Shown here: positions 52,969 through 61,769 of the stretch, piece by piece
Layout of the letters: each line of letters opens with the position of its first letter
Numbering within the stretch: the first letter of the stretch is position 1
DNA from: Thermodesulfitimonas autotrophica
Lineage (GTDB): Bacteria; Bacillota; Desulfotomaculia; Desulfotomaculales; Ammonificaceae
Assembly: GCF_003815015.1 (NCBI RefSeq)
Contig: NZ_RKRE01000001.1
Coordinates: 194,460 to 258,459 of the forward strand
Reading direction: 5' to 3'
DNA: 64,000 nucleotides
Translations under genes and position numbers: made by a program
Notes under the pieces: generated by a model
What the model was told of the DNA's origin: nothing
Databases searched by the model: none
What the model saw: the letters and a program-made list of their open reading frames with translations, nothing else

Positions 52969-55083
52969 ATGCCGAAAAAACTTATGCCACGAAGAAAACT
53001 GAACCTTCGGCGGTTGGTTCTTCTGGTAGTTGGAGGAACTTCCTTCTTGGGAATCGTAGTTGGCGGCTGGCTTACTTACACCGCGTTGCGCGATCTTCCT
53101 ACGTGGCGGATAGAGACGCTGCACCTTGACGCGCCCAGCACGCTTTACGCTGCTGACGGGACTCCCTTCGCTACTTTGGGTTTCCGGAACTATATTCCCG
53201 TCCGGCAGAACGATATTCCTACTTATGTTAAGCATGCCTTTGTAGCGGCAGAGGATAAACGCTTTTACCGTCACTGCGGTATTGACCCGGTTGGCTTGGC
53301 CCGTGCTGCCCTTAGTAATCTTTTCCACCACCGCATTATGCAGGGCGGAAGCACCATCACCCAGCAGTTGGCGAAAAACGCTTTCCTTGTTCCCTCCCGC
53401 ACCCTAAAGCGCAAGATCCAGGAGATCTTCCTCGCGATTAAGTTAGAGCGCTACTACACTAAAGACGAAATCTTAACCTTTTATTTGAACCGGATCTATT
53501 TTGGTGAGGGGGCGTGGGGCATTGGTGCTGCTGCCGAAACCTACTTTCATAAGAAGGTTTCTACCCTAACGTTGGGCGAAGCCGCCCTTTTAGCCGGGAT
53601 GGTTCAGGCGCCGAGCTACTATGATCCCTTTCGCAACCCTTCAGACGCTTTAGAGCGGCGGGACTACGTTCTCTATCAGATGCTCTCCTGCCGCTTTATC
53701 ACCCCCGAAGAACACCAACGGGCCCGGCAAGAACCCCTGCGCCTCCACCGGGGGAACAGCCCAACACAGGAGTATCCTTACCCCGACTTTACCGATTACG
53801 TTCTCATGAGCGTAGAGAAACAATACGGGCAGCGGTACCTTCTCGGTGGCTTCCGGATTTATACCACGCTTGATCGCCGCGCCCAGCAAGTGGTAGAAAA
53901 GGAAGTAGCTAACGCAGCAAACTTCCCCCCTTCCATCCGGGATGTCCAAGGCTTTCTCCAACCTCAGGTGGCGGTAGTCCTGGTTGATCCCGCCACGGGA
54001 GCGGTCCGCGCTTTGGTGGGGAGCCGGGAACGGGTTGCTCAGCGCCAGTTCAACCGGGCAGTACAAGCCCGCCGGCAGCCGGGCTCAGCGCTGAAACCCA
54101 TCCTGGTATACGCTCCGGCTGTCGAGTTCTTGGGAATGGGACCACAAACAGTAGTCCGGGATGAACCGGTGCGCTTTGGCTCCTATGCCCCTAAAAACTA
54201 CGATGGGAGATACCGGGGCGATATCACCCTGCAAGATGCGGTCGCCTACTCCATCAATGTGGTAGCGGTTAAGGTTTTGAATGAAGTCGGACTCGAGAGG
54301 GCAGCCCGCTTCGCGGCGCAGCTCGGCATTCACGTCGATCCGGCCAAGGATGGGCTGAGCGCTGCCCTGGGCGGACTGCACCGTGGGGTTACCCCTTTGG
54401 AGATGGCAGCGGCTTACGCCGCCTTCGCTAACGGAGGGGAATATGTGGAGCCGTACGTGGTAACACGAATCACCGACGCTGCAGGTAACGTTTTGGAGGA
54501 AGCTACACCCCACCGCTACCGGGCTATGGAGTCAGAGACGGCATCGACAATAGCTGCTATGCTCCGCGCCGCGGTACGGTACGGGACGGGGAGAAACGCC
54601 CGTATTGGTACTATAGCCGCTGGAAAGACGGGCACCACTGACGAAGGAAAAGACTTATGGTTCTGCGGCTGGGTGCCTAAGTTGGTGGGTGTAGTCTGGA
54701 TGGGCTGGGATGAGCCTCACCCGATGCCTTATGCTTACGGGGGAAAATACTGCGCGCGGCTTTGGCGCAAAATAATGGTCGACGCATTAGGGCTAAAGGG
54801 CTATCTGCTTACCGTGCCCCCGGTAGAGCAACAAACCACTCCCAAGCCGCAAGAACCCGCCGTTCCGCCTGGGGTTTATGGTTCTGTGCCGTCAGAGACT
54901 TACGGTCAAGAGACAGCCCCAGGCGCCGAAAGCTCTCCAGGCCTCTCCCCTGCCCCGCCGGGCGAGGGAACGCCACCTGCTGCTCCTCCGGGTCAGCAGC
55001 CCGTACCCCCTCTGACGCCGGGAGAAAGCCCGCCGAATAGCTCACCTCCTCCGGCCGGCTTACCGGCAGCCACGTACGGCTAA
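52969..55083 (+). CDS. Class A penicillin-binding protein (PBP1a type)
   Basis: The protein has 704 residues from the ATG at 52969; TTGGAGG just upstream is the ribosome binding site, so the earlier TTG is not used. One N-terminal membrane anchor (LVLLVVGGTSFLGIVVGGWL). Glycosyltransferase 51 domain: FVAAEDKRFYRHCGIDP with catalytic Glu, then GGSTITQQLAKNAFL and YLNRIYFGEGAWGIGAAAET. Transpeptidase: SxxK in RQPGSALKPI, SxN in AVAYSINVVAV, KTG in AAGKTGTTDEGKDLWFCGW. The last 90 residues are Pro-rich and disordered. It polymerises and cross-links peptidoglycan. Confidence 0.95.
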   Translation: MPKKLMPRRKLNLRRLVLLVVGGTSFLGIVVGGWLTYTALRDLPTWRIETLHLDAPSTLYAADGTPFATLGFRNYIPVRQNDIPTYVKHAFVAAEDKRFYRHCGIDPVGLARAALSNLFHHRIMQGGSTITQQLAKNAFLVPSRTLKRKIQEIFLAIKLERYYTKDEILTFYLNRIYFGEGAWGIGAAAETYFHKKVSTLTLGEAALLAGMVQAPSYYDPFRNPSDALERRDYVLYQMLSCRFITPEEHQRARQEPLRLHRGNSPTQEYPYPDFTDYVLMSVEKQYGQRYLLGGFRIYTTLDRRAQQVVEKEVANAANFPPSIRDVQGFLQPQVAVVLVDPATGAVRALVGSRERVAQRQFNRAVQARRQPGSALKPILVYAPAVEFLGMGPQTVVRDEPVRFGSYAPKNYDGRYRGDITLQDAVAYSINVVAVKVLNEVGLERAARFAAQLGIHVDPAKDGLSAALGGLHRGVTPLEMAAAYAAFANGGEYVEPYVVTRITDAAGNVLEEATPHRYRAMESETASTIAAMLRAAVRYGTGRNARIGTIAAGKTGTTDEGKDLWFCGWVPKLVGVVWMGWDEPHPMPYAYGGKYCARLWRKIMVDALGLKGYLLTVPPVEQQTTPKPQEPAVPPGVYGSVPSETYGQETAPGAESSPGLSPAPPGEGTPPAAPPGQQPVPPLTPGESPPNSSPPPAGLPAATYG

Positions 55084-55246
55084 GGTATCCGACAGGGTTA
55101 TTCGACTGTTCTGGTCGCTTCTATCGATCTGAGCTATCCGGGAAAGTTCTTTCGGAACGGAATCGTTTAGGCTAGTAGTGGTGATTTCAGCCCCACACGA
55201 TTCGCCATTTTAAGAGAAAGCGGCGTAGATTTTATCAATGATAGCC

Positions 55247-55282
55247 AAAAACCCGCAAACCTATGCGGTGAGCGGGTTTTCT
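55247..55282 (-). terminator. Terminator downstream of tRNA-Leu
   Basis: AAAACCCGC and GCGGGTTTT are inverted with a 15-base loop; on the minus strand the stem follows the tRNA and ends in a T run. Confidence 0.75.
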
Positions 55283-55289
55283 TCTCTCC

Positions 55290-55375
<86 letters not shown>

Positions 55376-55389
55376 CTGTTTGCAAAGCT

Positions 55390-55419
55390 ATTTTAGCACA
55401 CCGGGCTAGTCCGCGACAA
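55390..55419 (-). promoter_or_regulatory. Promoter of tRNA-Leu
   Basis: On the minus strand TTGTCG (55419-55414) and TAAAAT (55395-55390), 18 bases apart, with an extended TG before the -10. It ends 15 bases before the tRNA. Confidence 0.75.
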
Positions 55420-55450
55420 GTATTCGTAGCCGAAAAAAGCAAGAGGCTTC

Positions 55451-55482
55451 AGTATAACCGGAAGTCAGTATAACCGGAAGAC
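55451..55482 (+). repeat. Two tandem 16-bp repeats upstream of the wtp leader
   Basis: AGTATAACCGGAAGTC is followed directly by AGTATAACCGGAAGAC, one mismatch. The pair lies about 20 bases before a possible -10 (TAAAAT at 55503-55508) for the wtp operon, so it may be a regulator binding site. Confidence 0.5.
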
Positions 55483-55574
55483 TGAGAAATATTGAGGTGG
55501 GCTAAAATAAGACTTCTTGTCGGACGAAATTTTGCGCCTCAGCAGGAAAAAAGTAACGGACGGCGAAAATTTAG

Positions 55575-55690
55575 CGGTAAACCTCCGAGCCCGGTCACTT
55601 AAGGCGGCGAAAAGCTAAGGGGCCAGGGCCGACAGGGTGTACCTGGAAACGGGTGCGCCTCCCGGCGGAAAGGAGGTGGCGAAGCGGTTT
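55575..55690 (+). promoter_or_regulatory. Moco-type (molybdenum/tungsten cofactor) riboswitch candidate
   Basis: The leader of wtpABC shows the main landmarks of the Moco RNA motif. ACCTCC (55581-55586) can pair with GGAGGT (55672-55677) as closing stem. Inside are CCGAGCCCGGTCAC, GGCCAGGGCCGACAGGG and the conserved GCGCCTCCCGG followed by GGAAAGGAGG, close to the E. coli moaA leader (GCCTCCCG ... GGAAAGG). A terminator follows, so control is probably by transcription termination. Molybdopterin versus tungstopterin preference cannot be told. Confidence 0.72.
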
Positions 55691-55699
55691 TCTTCACCG

Positions 55700-55736
55700 T
55701 TCCGGCCGGGTGTTGCCCTGCCGGAATTTAGTTTTT
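55700..55736 (+). terminator. Expression-platform terminator of the wtp leader
   Basis: TTCCGGC/GCCGGAA outer stem with an inner GGG/CCC pair, followed by TTTAGTTTTT, 50 bases before wtpA. Confidence 0.78.
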
Positions 55737-55786
55737 AGGAGCGTCTTGCGATCTTACGCAACTTTTCGGGAAAAGGAGGAAAGAAG

Positions 55787-56803
55787 ATGCGGTTTTGGCG
55801 GCGTTTCCTGACCATTTTAGCTGCTGCCCTACTTTTAGCGCTAACCGCTGGTTGCGGGGGTAAGAACACGGGAAGCATGCACCAGCCAGCAACGAAGCCC
55901 GCCCCAAAAGAGACGTTGAAGGGAAAGGTTGTCATCTTTCACGCGGGCAGCCTTACGGTACCATTGGATAAAATGGCGAAGGAGTTTGAGCGGCTGCACC
56001 CCGGGGTGAAAATTGAACGGGAGGCAAGCGGTTCCCGGACTGCAGCCAGAAAGGTCACCGACTTACACCGCCCGTGCGACATAGTGGCTGCCGCGGACTA
56101 CACCGTGATTGATGACTTGCTGTATCCCACGTACACCGACCATAACGTCCTCTTCGCCCGGAATGAACTCGTGATAATGTACACACCTCAAAGCAAATAC
56201 GCGGGAGAGATTAACAGCAAGAATTGGTACAAAATCCTGCTCCGACCGGGTGTGAACTACGGCCGTAGCGACGAAAACGCCGATCCCTGCGGCTACCGAA
56301 CGCTGATGTGCTGGCAGTTGGCGGCGAAGTATTACCGGGATCCCGGTCTTTACGAAAAGTTGAATCGGGGCTGCCCGCCGCGGAACATCCGGCCGAAAGA
56401 GGTGGACCTGATTTCACTCTTAGAGACCAAAACCTTGGACTATGTTTTTATTTACCGGTCGGTGGCCGAGCAGCACAAGCTGCCCTACGTTACCCTGCCG
56501 CCGGAATTGAACCTCAGCGACATCCGTTACGCCAGCTTTTACAAGGAGGCCGCGGTGCGGGTCAAAGGGAAGAAGCCGGGGGAGATGGTCACCTATAGCG
56601 GCAAACCGATCGTTTACGGAGTCGCCCTTTTGAAAAATGCTCCCAACCGCGAGGCGGCCACGGCCTTCTTAAAGTTTATGATAGACCGGAACCAGGGCCT
56701 CCGGATCCTCAAAGAGTGCGGCCAGCCGGTGTTTGACCCGCCGCTGTACAAAGGTACATTGCCGCCGGAGCTGAAAGAGGCGGCTTTGAAGCCGGCGGCT
56801 TAA
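55787..56803 (+). CDS. wtpA: Tungstate/molybdate ABC transporter, substrate-binding lipoprotein
   Basis: The protein has 338 residues; ATG start, AAAGGAGGAAAG upstream. The lipoprotein signal ILAAALLLALTAGC gives lipidated Cys at about residue 23. WtpA-type sequence follows: VVIFHAGSLTVPLDKMAKEF, EREASGSRTAARKVTDLHRP, DIVAAADYTVIDDLLYP, then YGRSDENADPCGYRTLMCWQ. The ASGS and DENADPCGYR segments contain the oxyanion-binding residues of the family. It lies behind a Moco-type leader and before permease and ATPase genes. Confidence 0.92.
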   Translation: MRFWRRFLTILAAALLLALTAGCGGKNTGSMHQPATKPAPKETLKGKVVIFHAGSLTVPLDKMAKEFERLHPGVKIEREASGSRTAARKVTDLHRPCDIVAAADYTVIDDLLYPTYTDHNVLFARNELVIMYTPQSKYAGEINSKNWYKILLRPGVNYGRSDENADPCGYRTLMCWQLAAKYYRDPGLYEKLNRGCPPRNIRPKEVDLISLLETKTLDYVFIYRSVAEQHKLPYVTLPPELNLSDIRYASFYKEAAVRVKGKKPGEMVTYSGKPIVYGVALLKNAPNREAATAFLKFMIDRNQGLRILKECGQPVFDPPLYKGTLPPELKEAALKPAA

Positions 56804-56810
56804 AGGAAGG

Positions 56811-56859
56811 CCGGGAGTGCGAGCGGCACAGGATTAGCGCAGGCGCCGCTCGTGCCCGG
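56811..56859 (+). other. Intercistronic hairpin between wtpA and wtpB
   Basis: Left arm CCGGG plus CGAGCGGC and right arm GCCGCTCG plus CCCGG form a long stem with a small internal loop and a 17-base apex. No T tract follows, so it is more likely a stabilising or attenuating mRNA structure than a terminator. Confidence 0.6.
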
Positions 56860-56897
56860 TCTACCGGCAAATGTTTATGTTGAAGGAGGATTCGCAC

Positions 56898-57689
56898 GTG
56901 CGGCGTTTGGAGCGCATCTACTGGGTTTCGCTTGGCAGCGGGCTGGCAGTGCTTTTTTTCATCCTTTTCCCTATCCTGCACACCTCCCTCTCTACCAGCC
57001 CGGCGCTTTTGGGGCGAACGCTCCGGGACCGGGAGGTCATCACCGCTATTTTTACAAGCTTTTTTACCGCTACGACGACCACTTTCATCGCTACGGTGTG
57101 GGGTGTGCCGTTCGGGTACTTCCTCGCGCGCCAGGAATTCCGCGGGAAACGGCTGGTGGAGGCGGCCGTCAACATCCCGGTGGTGATTCCGCACACGGTG
57201 GCGGGCATCGTCCTGCTGGCGGTGCTGAGCAAGAATTGCTGGCTCGGACGAATGTTTTCTGCCCTGGGGATCGAATTTGTGGGTACGTATGCCGGGATTA
57301 TCATCGCGATGCTTTTCGTCAGTCTGCCGCTCTTAATCAACGCCGCGCGCGACGCCTTCCTTGCTGTCCCGCCGCGGTTAGAGAATGTGGCGCGCACTCT
57401 GGGGGCCACTCCCACGGCGGTTTTCTTTTCGGTTACCCTGCCGCTTGCCTGGCGCGGCATCCTGACCGGAATGATCCTCACCTGGGCCCGGGCGTTGAGC
57501 GAGTTTGGCGCGGTTATTATCCTGGCTTACCACCCGCTGGTTGCGCCTACCCTGATCTACGAGCGGTTGGAGTCTTTCGGGCTCACCTACGCGCAGCCGG
57601 TGGCGGTGGTGCTCATTCTACTTGCCTTATTGCTCTTTCTTCTCCTCCAGCTTGTAGCGGTGAAAGGGGAAGGGCATGCTAAAAGTTGA
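56898..57689 (+). CDS. wtpB: Tungstate/molybdate ABC transporter, permease
   Basis: The protein has 263 residues from the GTG at 56898, with AAGGAGGA 8 bases upstream; an ATG at 56871 precedes this site. Six transmembrane segments and the permease EAA-like loop DAFLAVPPRLENVARTLGAT, then FSVTLPLAWRGILTGMILTW and LSEFGAVIILAYHP. The end overlaps wtpC by 14 bases. Confidence 0.92.
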   Translation: MRRLERIYWVSLGSGLAVLFFILFPILHTSLSTSPALLGRTLRDREVITAIFTSFFTATTTTFIATVWGVPFGYFLARQEFRGKRLVEAAVNIPVVIPHTVAGIVLLAVLSKNCWLGRMFSALGIEFVGTYAGIIIAMLFVSLPLLINAARDAFLAVPPRLENVARTLGATPTAVFFSVTLPLAWRGILTGMILTWARALSEFGAVIILAYHPLVAPTLIYERLESFGLTYAQPVAVVLILLALLLFLLLQLVAVKGEGHAKS

Positions 57690-58416
57690 AAACCTTACAG
57701 TTAGGTGCGGTGCTTTCACCCTAAAAGAGATCACTTTTCAGGTGGCGCGCGGCGAATTCTTTGTGCTTCTCGGCCCTACCGGCGCAGGCAAAACGGTGCT
57801 GCTGGAAACTATTGCCGGCCTTCACTTCCCTACCCGGGGGCGTGTTTTTCTATCGGGCCGGGACGTCACCCTTTTGCCACCCGAACGCCGGGAAATCGCT
57901 ATCGTTTACCAGGATTATGCTCTCTTTCCCCACCTCAAGGTCAGCGAAAATATTACCTATGCCCTGCGCTTTCGCCGTCAGTCTGAGCGGAAGGGCCAGG
58001 ATTGGCGTGAGGTGGTCGATCTCTTAGGAATAGGCCACCTGTTGGCGCGTTACCCGGGTAGTCTCAGTGGCGGCGAGAAACAGCGCGTCGCGCTAGCTCG
58101 CGCCCTGGCGGCCCAGCCGCAAATGCTCCTTTTGGACGAACCGCTGAGTGCGCTTGACCCTGCTACCAGGAGAGAAACAGAGCGAGAGTTGAAAAAGCTT
58201 CACCTGGCCCTGGGGCTGACCACCGTGATGGTCACCCATAACTTCGAAGAGGTTTTTGCGCTGGCCGACCGGGTGGCGGTAATCCTTGACGGCGCTTTGG
58301 CCCAGGTGGGGACGCCCCAAGAGGTTTTCCGCAGCCCTAAATCCCGGGAGGTGGCGCGTTTTGTGGGAACCGAGAATTTCTATCAGCCTCCGGCATTCGC
58401 GCGACCTGACGGCTAA
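57676..58416 (+). CDS. wtpC: Tungstate/molybdate ABC transporter, ATPase
   Basis: The protein has 246 residues. Walker A LGPTGAGKTVLLETIAG, Q-loop IVYQDYALFPHLKV, signature LSGGEKQRVALARALA, Walker B LLLDEPLSALDP, His switch VMVTHNFEEVFAL. There is no C-terminal TOBE/Mop extension of the kind some ModC proteins carry. Last gene of wtpABC; convergent with yhbH, only 6 bases apart. Confidence 0.93.
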   Translation: MLKVENLTVRCGAFTLKEITFQVARGEFFVLLGPTGAGKTVLLETIAGLHFPTRGRVFLSGRDVTLLPPERREIAIVYQDYALFPHLKVSENITYALRFRRQSERKGQDWREVVDLLGIGHLLARYPGSLSGGEKQRVALARALAAQPQMLLLDEPLSALDPATRRETERELKKLHLALGLTTVMVTHNFEEVFALADRVAVILDGALAQVGTPQEVFRSPKSREVARFVGTENFYQPPAFARPDG

Positions 58417-58422
58417 GGCCAG

Positions 58423-59568
58423 CTAAGACGCCCCCTCATTCCGGCTCTGCTGGCGTCCGAAGAAGGTCTTAAGGGCTTTATAGACGTCTCCCTTGTCCCG
58501 GAGCGTAACAGTAACGAAACGGGGATGGTTGATCGCGCGGTAAGCCGTTTTGAGCGTACTCGTGTAGTAGTAAGGGCCTTCGATCTCGCCGTAGCCTACC
58601 AAATTGGTAACCTTCAGCAACTCCTGTACCAGGCTGATGCAGAGGTCGTTATCAGTGTTAAGGTTATCACCATCCGAGAAATGGAAGGCGTAAACGTTAT
58701 AATCATCGGGCGGGTAACGCTGGTTGATAATCTCGAGGGCCAACCGGTAGACCGAAGAGCAGCGCGTTCCCCCGCTCTCTCCTTTCTGAAAGAACTCTTC
58801 CTCTTTAACCTCGCGGGCTTCGGTATGGTGGGTAAGATATATTATTTCCACGTTCTGGTATTTCGTGCGTAAGAAACGGACCACCCAGAAAAAGAAACAA
58901 CGGGCGATATACTTCTCAAAAGGACCCATCGAGCCTGAGGTATCCATCATGGCGATGACCACGGCGCCAGCTTCCGAAGAGATGCGCGGGTTCCAGGTGC
59001 GGTAACGGAGGTCTTCGGGCCGGATATCGTGGAAGCCCGGCCTGCCGTTAAGTGCGTTACGCTTCAGGACCGCGAGTAGAGTGCGCTTGCGGTCGATGTT
59101 AGTGGAGAGGCCTTTCTTACGGATATCGGAAAACTCGAGCGCGTCAACGGCCGCCTGCATTTTCCGGTCCGACTTCAGGTCTGGTAAGCAAAGTTCCTCG
59201 AAAAGGACGTTGGCGATTTCGTCGATGGTAACTTCCGCCTCGTAGTAATCGATGCCCGGCTCCTCGCCTGCCCCCTTACCCTGTCCCCGGGGTCGCCCGG
59301 TTATAATCAGGTCGCCTACCTGCGTCTTCCCATTCCCCTGCCCTACCCGCCGCATCTTGTTGTAGTTGAAGCGGAAGCGGTATTCCTCAAGCGAGCGGAT
59401 GGGCACACGGACAATCCGCTGTCCGTTGCTCAGGATGATACTTTCCTCGGTCACTATTTCGGCAAGCCGCCGGCAGATGGCCTCCCGAACCTTTTCCTGG
59501 TGGCGCCGGGCGTCGATCTCTCCCTTCCGGTGGAGTGACCAATCCTCCCGGGTAATTGTAAAATCCAT
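58423..59568 (-). CDS. yhbH: Sporulation protein YhbH (DUF444)
   Basis: The protein has 381 residues; ATG start with GAGGAGGGGAGGG upstream. It begins MDFTITREDWSLHRKGEIDA and has the VWA-like core VVIAMMDTSGSMGPFEKYIA, FFFWVVRFLRTKYQNVEI, EEEFFQKGESGGTRCSS and YHFSDGDN-like AFHFSDGDNL. It is needed for sporulation in Bacillus and is co-transcribed with prkA, which lies just upstream. The third usual partner, spoVR, is not in the window. Confidence 0.93.
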   Translation of the reverse strand: MDFTITREDWSLHRKGEIDARRHQEKVREAICRRLAEIVTEESIILSNGQRIVRVPIRSLEEYRFRFNYNKMRRVGQGNGKTQVGDLIITGRPRGQGKGAGEEPGIDYYEAEVTIDEIANVLFEELCLPDLKSDRKMQAAVDALEFSDIRKKGLSTNIDRKRTLLAVLKRNALNGRPGFHDIRPEDLRYRTWNPRISSEAGAVVIAMMDTSGSMGPFEKYIARCFFFWVVRFLRTKYQNVEIIYLTHHTEAREVKEEEFFQKGESGGTRCSSVYRLALEIINQRYPPDDYNVYAFHFSDGDNLNTDNDLCISLVQELLKVTNLVGYGEIEGPYYYTSTLKTAYRAINHPRFVTVTLRDKGDVYKALKTFFGRQQSRNEGAS

Positions 59569-59587
59569 TCCCTCCCCTCCTCTATTC

Positions 59588-61489
59588 TTAGCGACTCAGG
59601 AGGCTGCCGACATAGCGCAGCAATTCGCTCGCGCAAACCGGGCAGTAACCGTACTCACGAATAAGCCTTTCGCTCACCACGCTTAATCGTTTAAGTTGCT
59701 CGGCGTCAGGTGTTTTTGTCGTAGTGGTGATTTTGATCACGTCCTTAAGGTCAGCGAAAAGCTTGCGTTCAATCGCCTCGCGCAGCCGCTCGTGCGCGGT
59801 ATAGTCGAAGCGCCTACCTTTGCGGGCGTAACTCGATAGCCGGATGAGGATCTCCTCCCGGAAACTCTTTTTCGCCGTTTCGCTGACGCCGATCTGTTCT
59901 TCAATTGAGCGCATCAGCCGCTCGTCGGGTTCGAGTTCCTCGTCCGTAATAGGGTCACGTACTTTAGCCCCGCTGCAATAGGCTTCCACGTTGTCGAGGT
60001 AGTTATCGAAGAGGTTCCGGGCCGATTCCTCAAAGGAATAAACAAACGCCTTCTGGACCTCCCGCTTGGCGATCTCGTCGTACTCCCGCCGGGCGAGCGA
60101 AATAAAGTTTAACAGCCGCTCGCGTTCTTCAGGCGTGACCGAGGGGTGCTGGTCGAGGCCGTCCTTCAGGGCCCGGAGTACGTCAAGGGGCCCGATGCAG
60201 CGGGTTTCGCTGCGGATGAGGGCGGAGCAGAGCCGGTTAATCACGTAGCGCGGGTCCACCCCGCTCATCCCTTCGTCCGGGTGCTCGGCCATAAGCTCGG
60301 CTACGTCTGCCTGCTTGAAGCCTTCCAGGTCTTCACCGTCGTAAAGCTTTAGTTTTTTGACGATGTCTATCCCCTGCTTTTTTGATTCTTTCAGGCGTGA
60401 GAGGACAGAAAAAATGGCGGCTACGCGCAGGGCGTGCGGGGCGATGTGGATGTCTTTCAGATCGCTCTGTTTGATGAGCTTTTGGTAGATTTTGATTTCG
60501 TCCGAGACCCGCAGGTTGTAAGGGATTTTCATCACGATCATTCGCGATAGGAGCGCTTCGTTTTTCTTGTTACTGATAAAAGCTTTGTATTCCGCCTCGT
60601 TCGAATGGGCAATGATTAGCTCATCGGCGTAAATCAGGGCAAAGCGGCCAGCTTTGAAATTGCCTTCTTGAGAGAGAGAAAGGAGGTTCCAGAGGAAACG
60701 CTCGTCGCACTTGAGCATCTCCTGGAACTCCATGATCCCCCTGTTGGCAATGTTGAGTTCGCCGTCGAAACGGTAGGCGCGGGGGTCGGATTCGGAGCCG
60801 TATTCCGCGATGGTAGAAAAGTCGATGCTCCCGGTGAGTTCCGCGATATCCTGGGACTTCGGGTCGGAAGGAGTGAAGGTGCCGATGCCGATCCGCTTCT
60901 CCTCAGAAAAGAGGACCCGCTCCACCGGTACGTCTTCGATGCGCCCGCTGTACTCCGTTTCCACGCGCAGGCGGCAGACCGGGCAGAGCTCCCCTTCGAT
61001 GTAGACGCCGTACTCCCGCTGAAACTCGCCCCGGAGTCCCCGGGGGATAAGGTGAAGCGGTTCCTCATGCATCGGGCAACCCTTGATGGCGTATACCGCC
61101 CCCGCATCAGTACGGGTGTACTGCTCCAGACCCCTTTTAAGGAGATTTACGAGGGTTGATTTTCCCCCGCTAACAGGCCCCATGAGCAGGAGGATACGCT
61201 TGCGGACGTCCAGCCGCCGCGCTGCCGGGTGAAAGTATTCCTCGACTAACTTCTCTAACGTCCGGTCGAGGCCGAAAAGCTCCCGGCTAAAGAATTTGTA
61301 CCGCTTCTGCCCGTCAACCGCTTCTACCCCTGCAGCAACGATCATGTTGTAGATGCGGCTGTGCGCAAGCTGGCAGATCTGCGGGTTCTTGCGCACAAGC
61401 TCGATATAATCTTTAAAAGTACCCTCCCAGGCAAGCCGCCTCTCGGCATCCTGGTGTTCTTTAAGACGTTTGATGAACTCCACCTCCAT
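59588..61489 (-). CDS. prkA: PrkA family serine protein kinase / AAA ATPase
   Basis: The protein has 633 residues from the ATG at 61489 (GGGGGG upstream); the open frame continues 113 codons further upstream, but those residues are not PrkA-like. The N-terminal AAA domain has Walker A LLLMGPVSGGKSTLVNLLK and a GIGTFTPSDPKSQDIAELTG segment. The C-terminal PrkA domain follows with VEAYCSGAKVRDPITDEELE and ends in YGYCPVCASELLRYVGSLL. PrkA acts early in sporulation and in stress; some members are proteases or kinases. It forms an operon with yhbH. Confidence 0.93.
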   Translation of the reverse strand: MEVEFIKRLKEHQDAERRLAWEGTFKDYIELVRKNPQICQLAHSRIYNMIVAAGVEAVDGQKRYKFFSRELFGLDRTLEKLVEEYFHPAARRLDVRKRILLLMGPVSGGKSTLVNLLKRGLEQYTRTDAGAVYAIKGCPMHEEPLHLIPRGLRGEFQREYGVYIEGELCPVCRLRVETEYSGRIEDVPVERVLFSEEKRIGIGTFTPSDPKSQDIAELTGSIDFSTIAEYGSESDPRAYRFDGELNIANRGIMEFQEMLKCDERFLWNLLSLSQEGNFKAGRFALIYADELIIAHSNEAEYKAFISNKKNEALLSRMIVMKIPYNLRVSDEIKIYQKLIKQSDLKDIHIAPHALRVAAIFSVLSRLKESKKQGIDIVKKLKLYDGEDLEGFKQADVAELMAEHPDEGMSGVDPRYVINRLCSALIRSETRCIGPLDVLRALKDGLDQHPSVTPEERERLLNFISLARREYDEIAKREVQKAFVYSFEESARNLFDNYLDNVEAYCSGAKVRDPITDEELEPDERLMRSIEEQIGVSETAKKSFREEILIRLSSYARKGRRFDYTAHERLREAIERKLFADLKDVIKITTTTKTPDAEQLKRLSVVSERLIREYGYCPVCASELLRYVGSLLSR

Positions 61490-61769
61490 CCCCCCAGTAA
61501 GCGGAAGCGCATTTCCCGGCGAAAAGGCCGCTATCACCCGCGGTCGGGTGCAAGTTGAGAAAGTGACAGGAAGATGTCCCAGGCAAAGGCCTTTTTCGCG
61601 GCAGTTATGTCCGGCTTTCCCTCCAGTGAAATATATGCCTCTGGAAGGACGAAAAGGACGGTTGACCCTTTTCGCTTCTACCGGCATAGGAGCGATAGGG
61701 TAAAAACACTCTCCCCGCTCCTGAATATCCTGGTTACAAAAGCACCAGGTAAGGGAGTCTACCGCTTTA

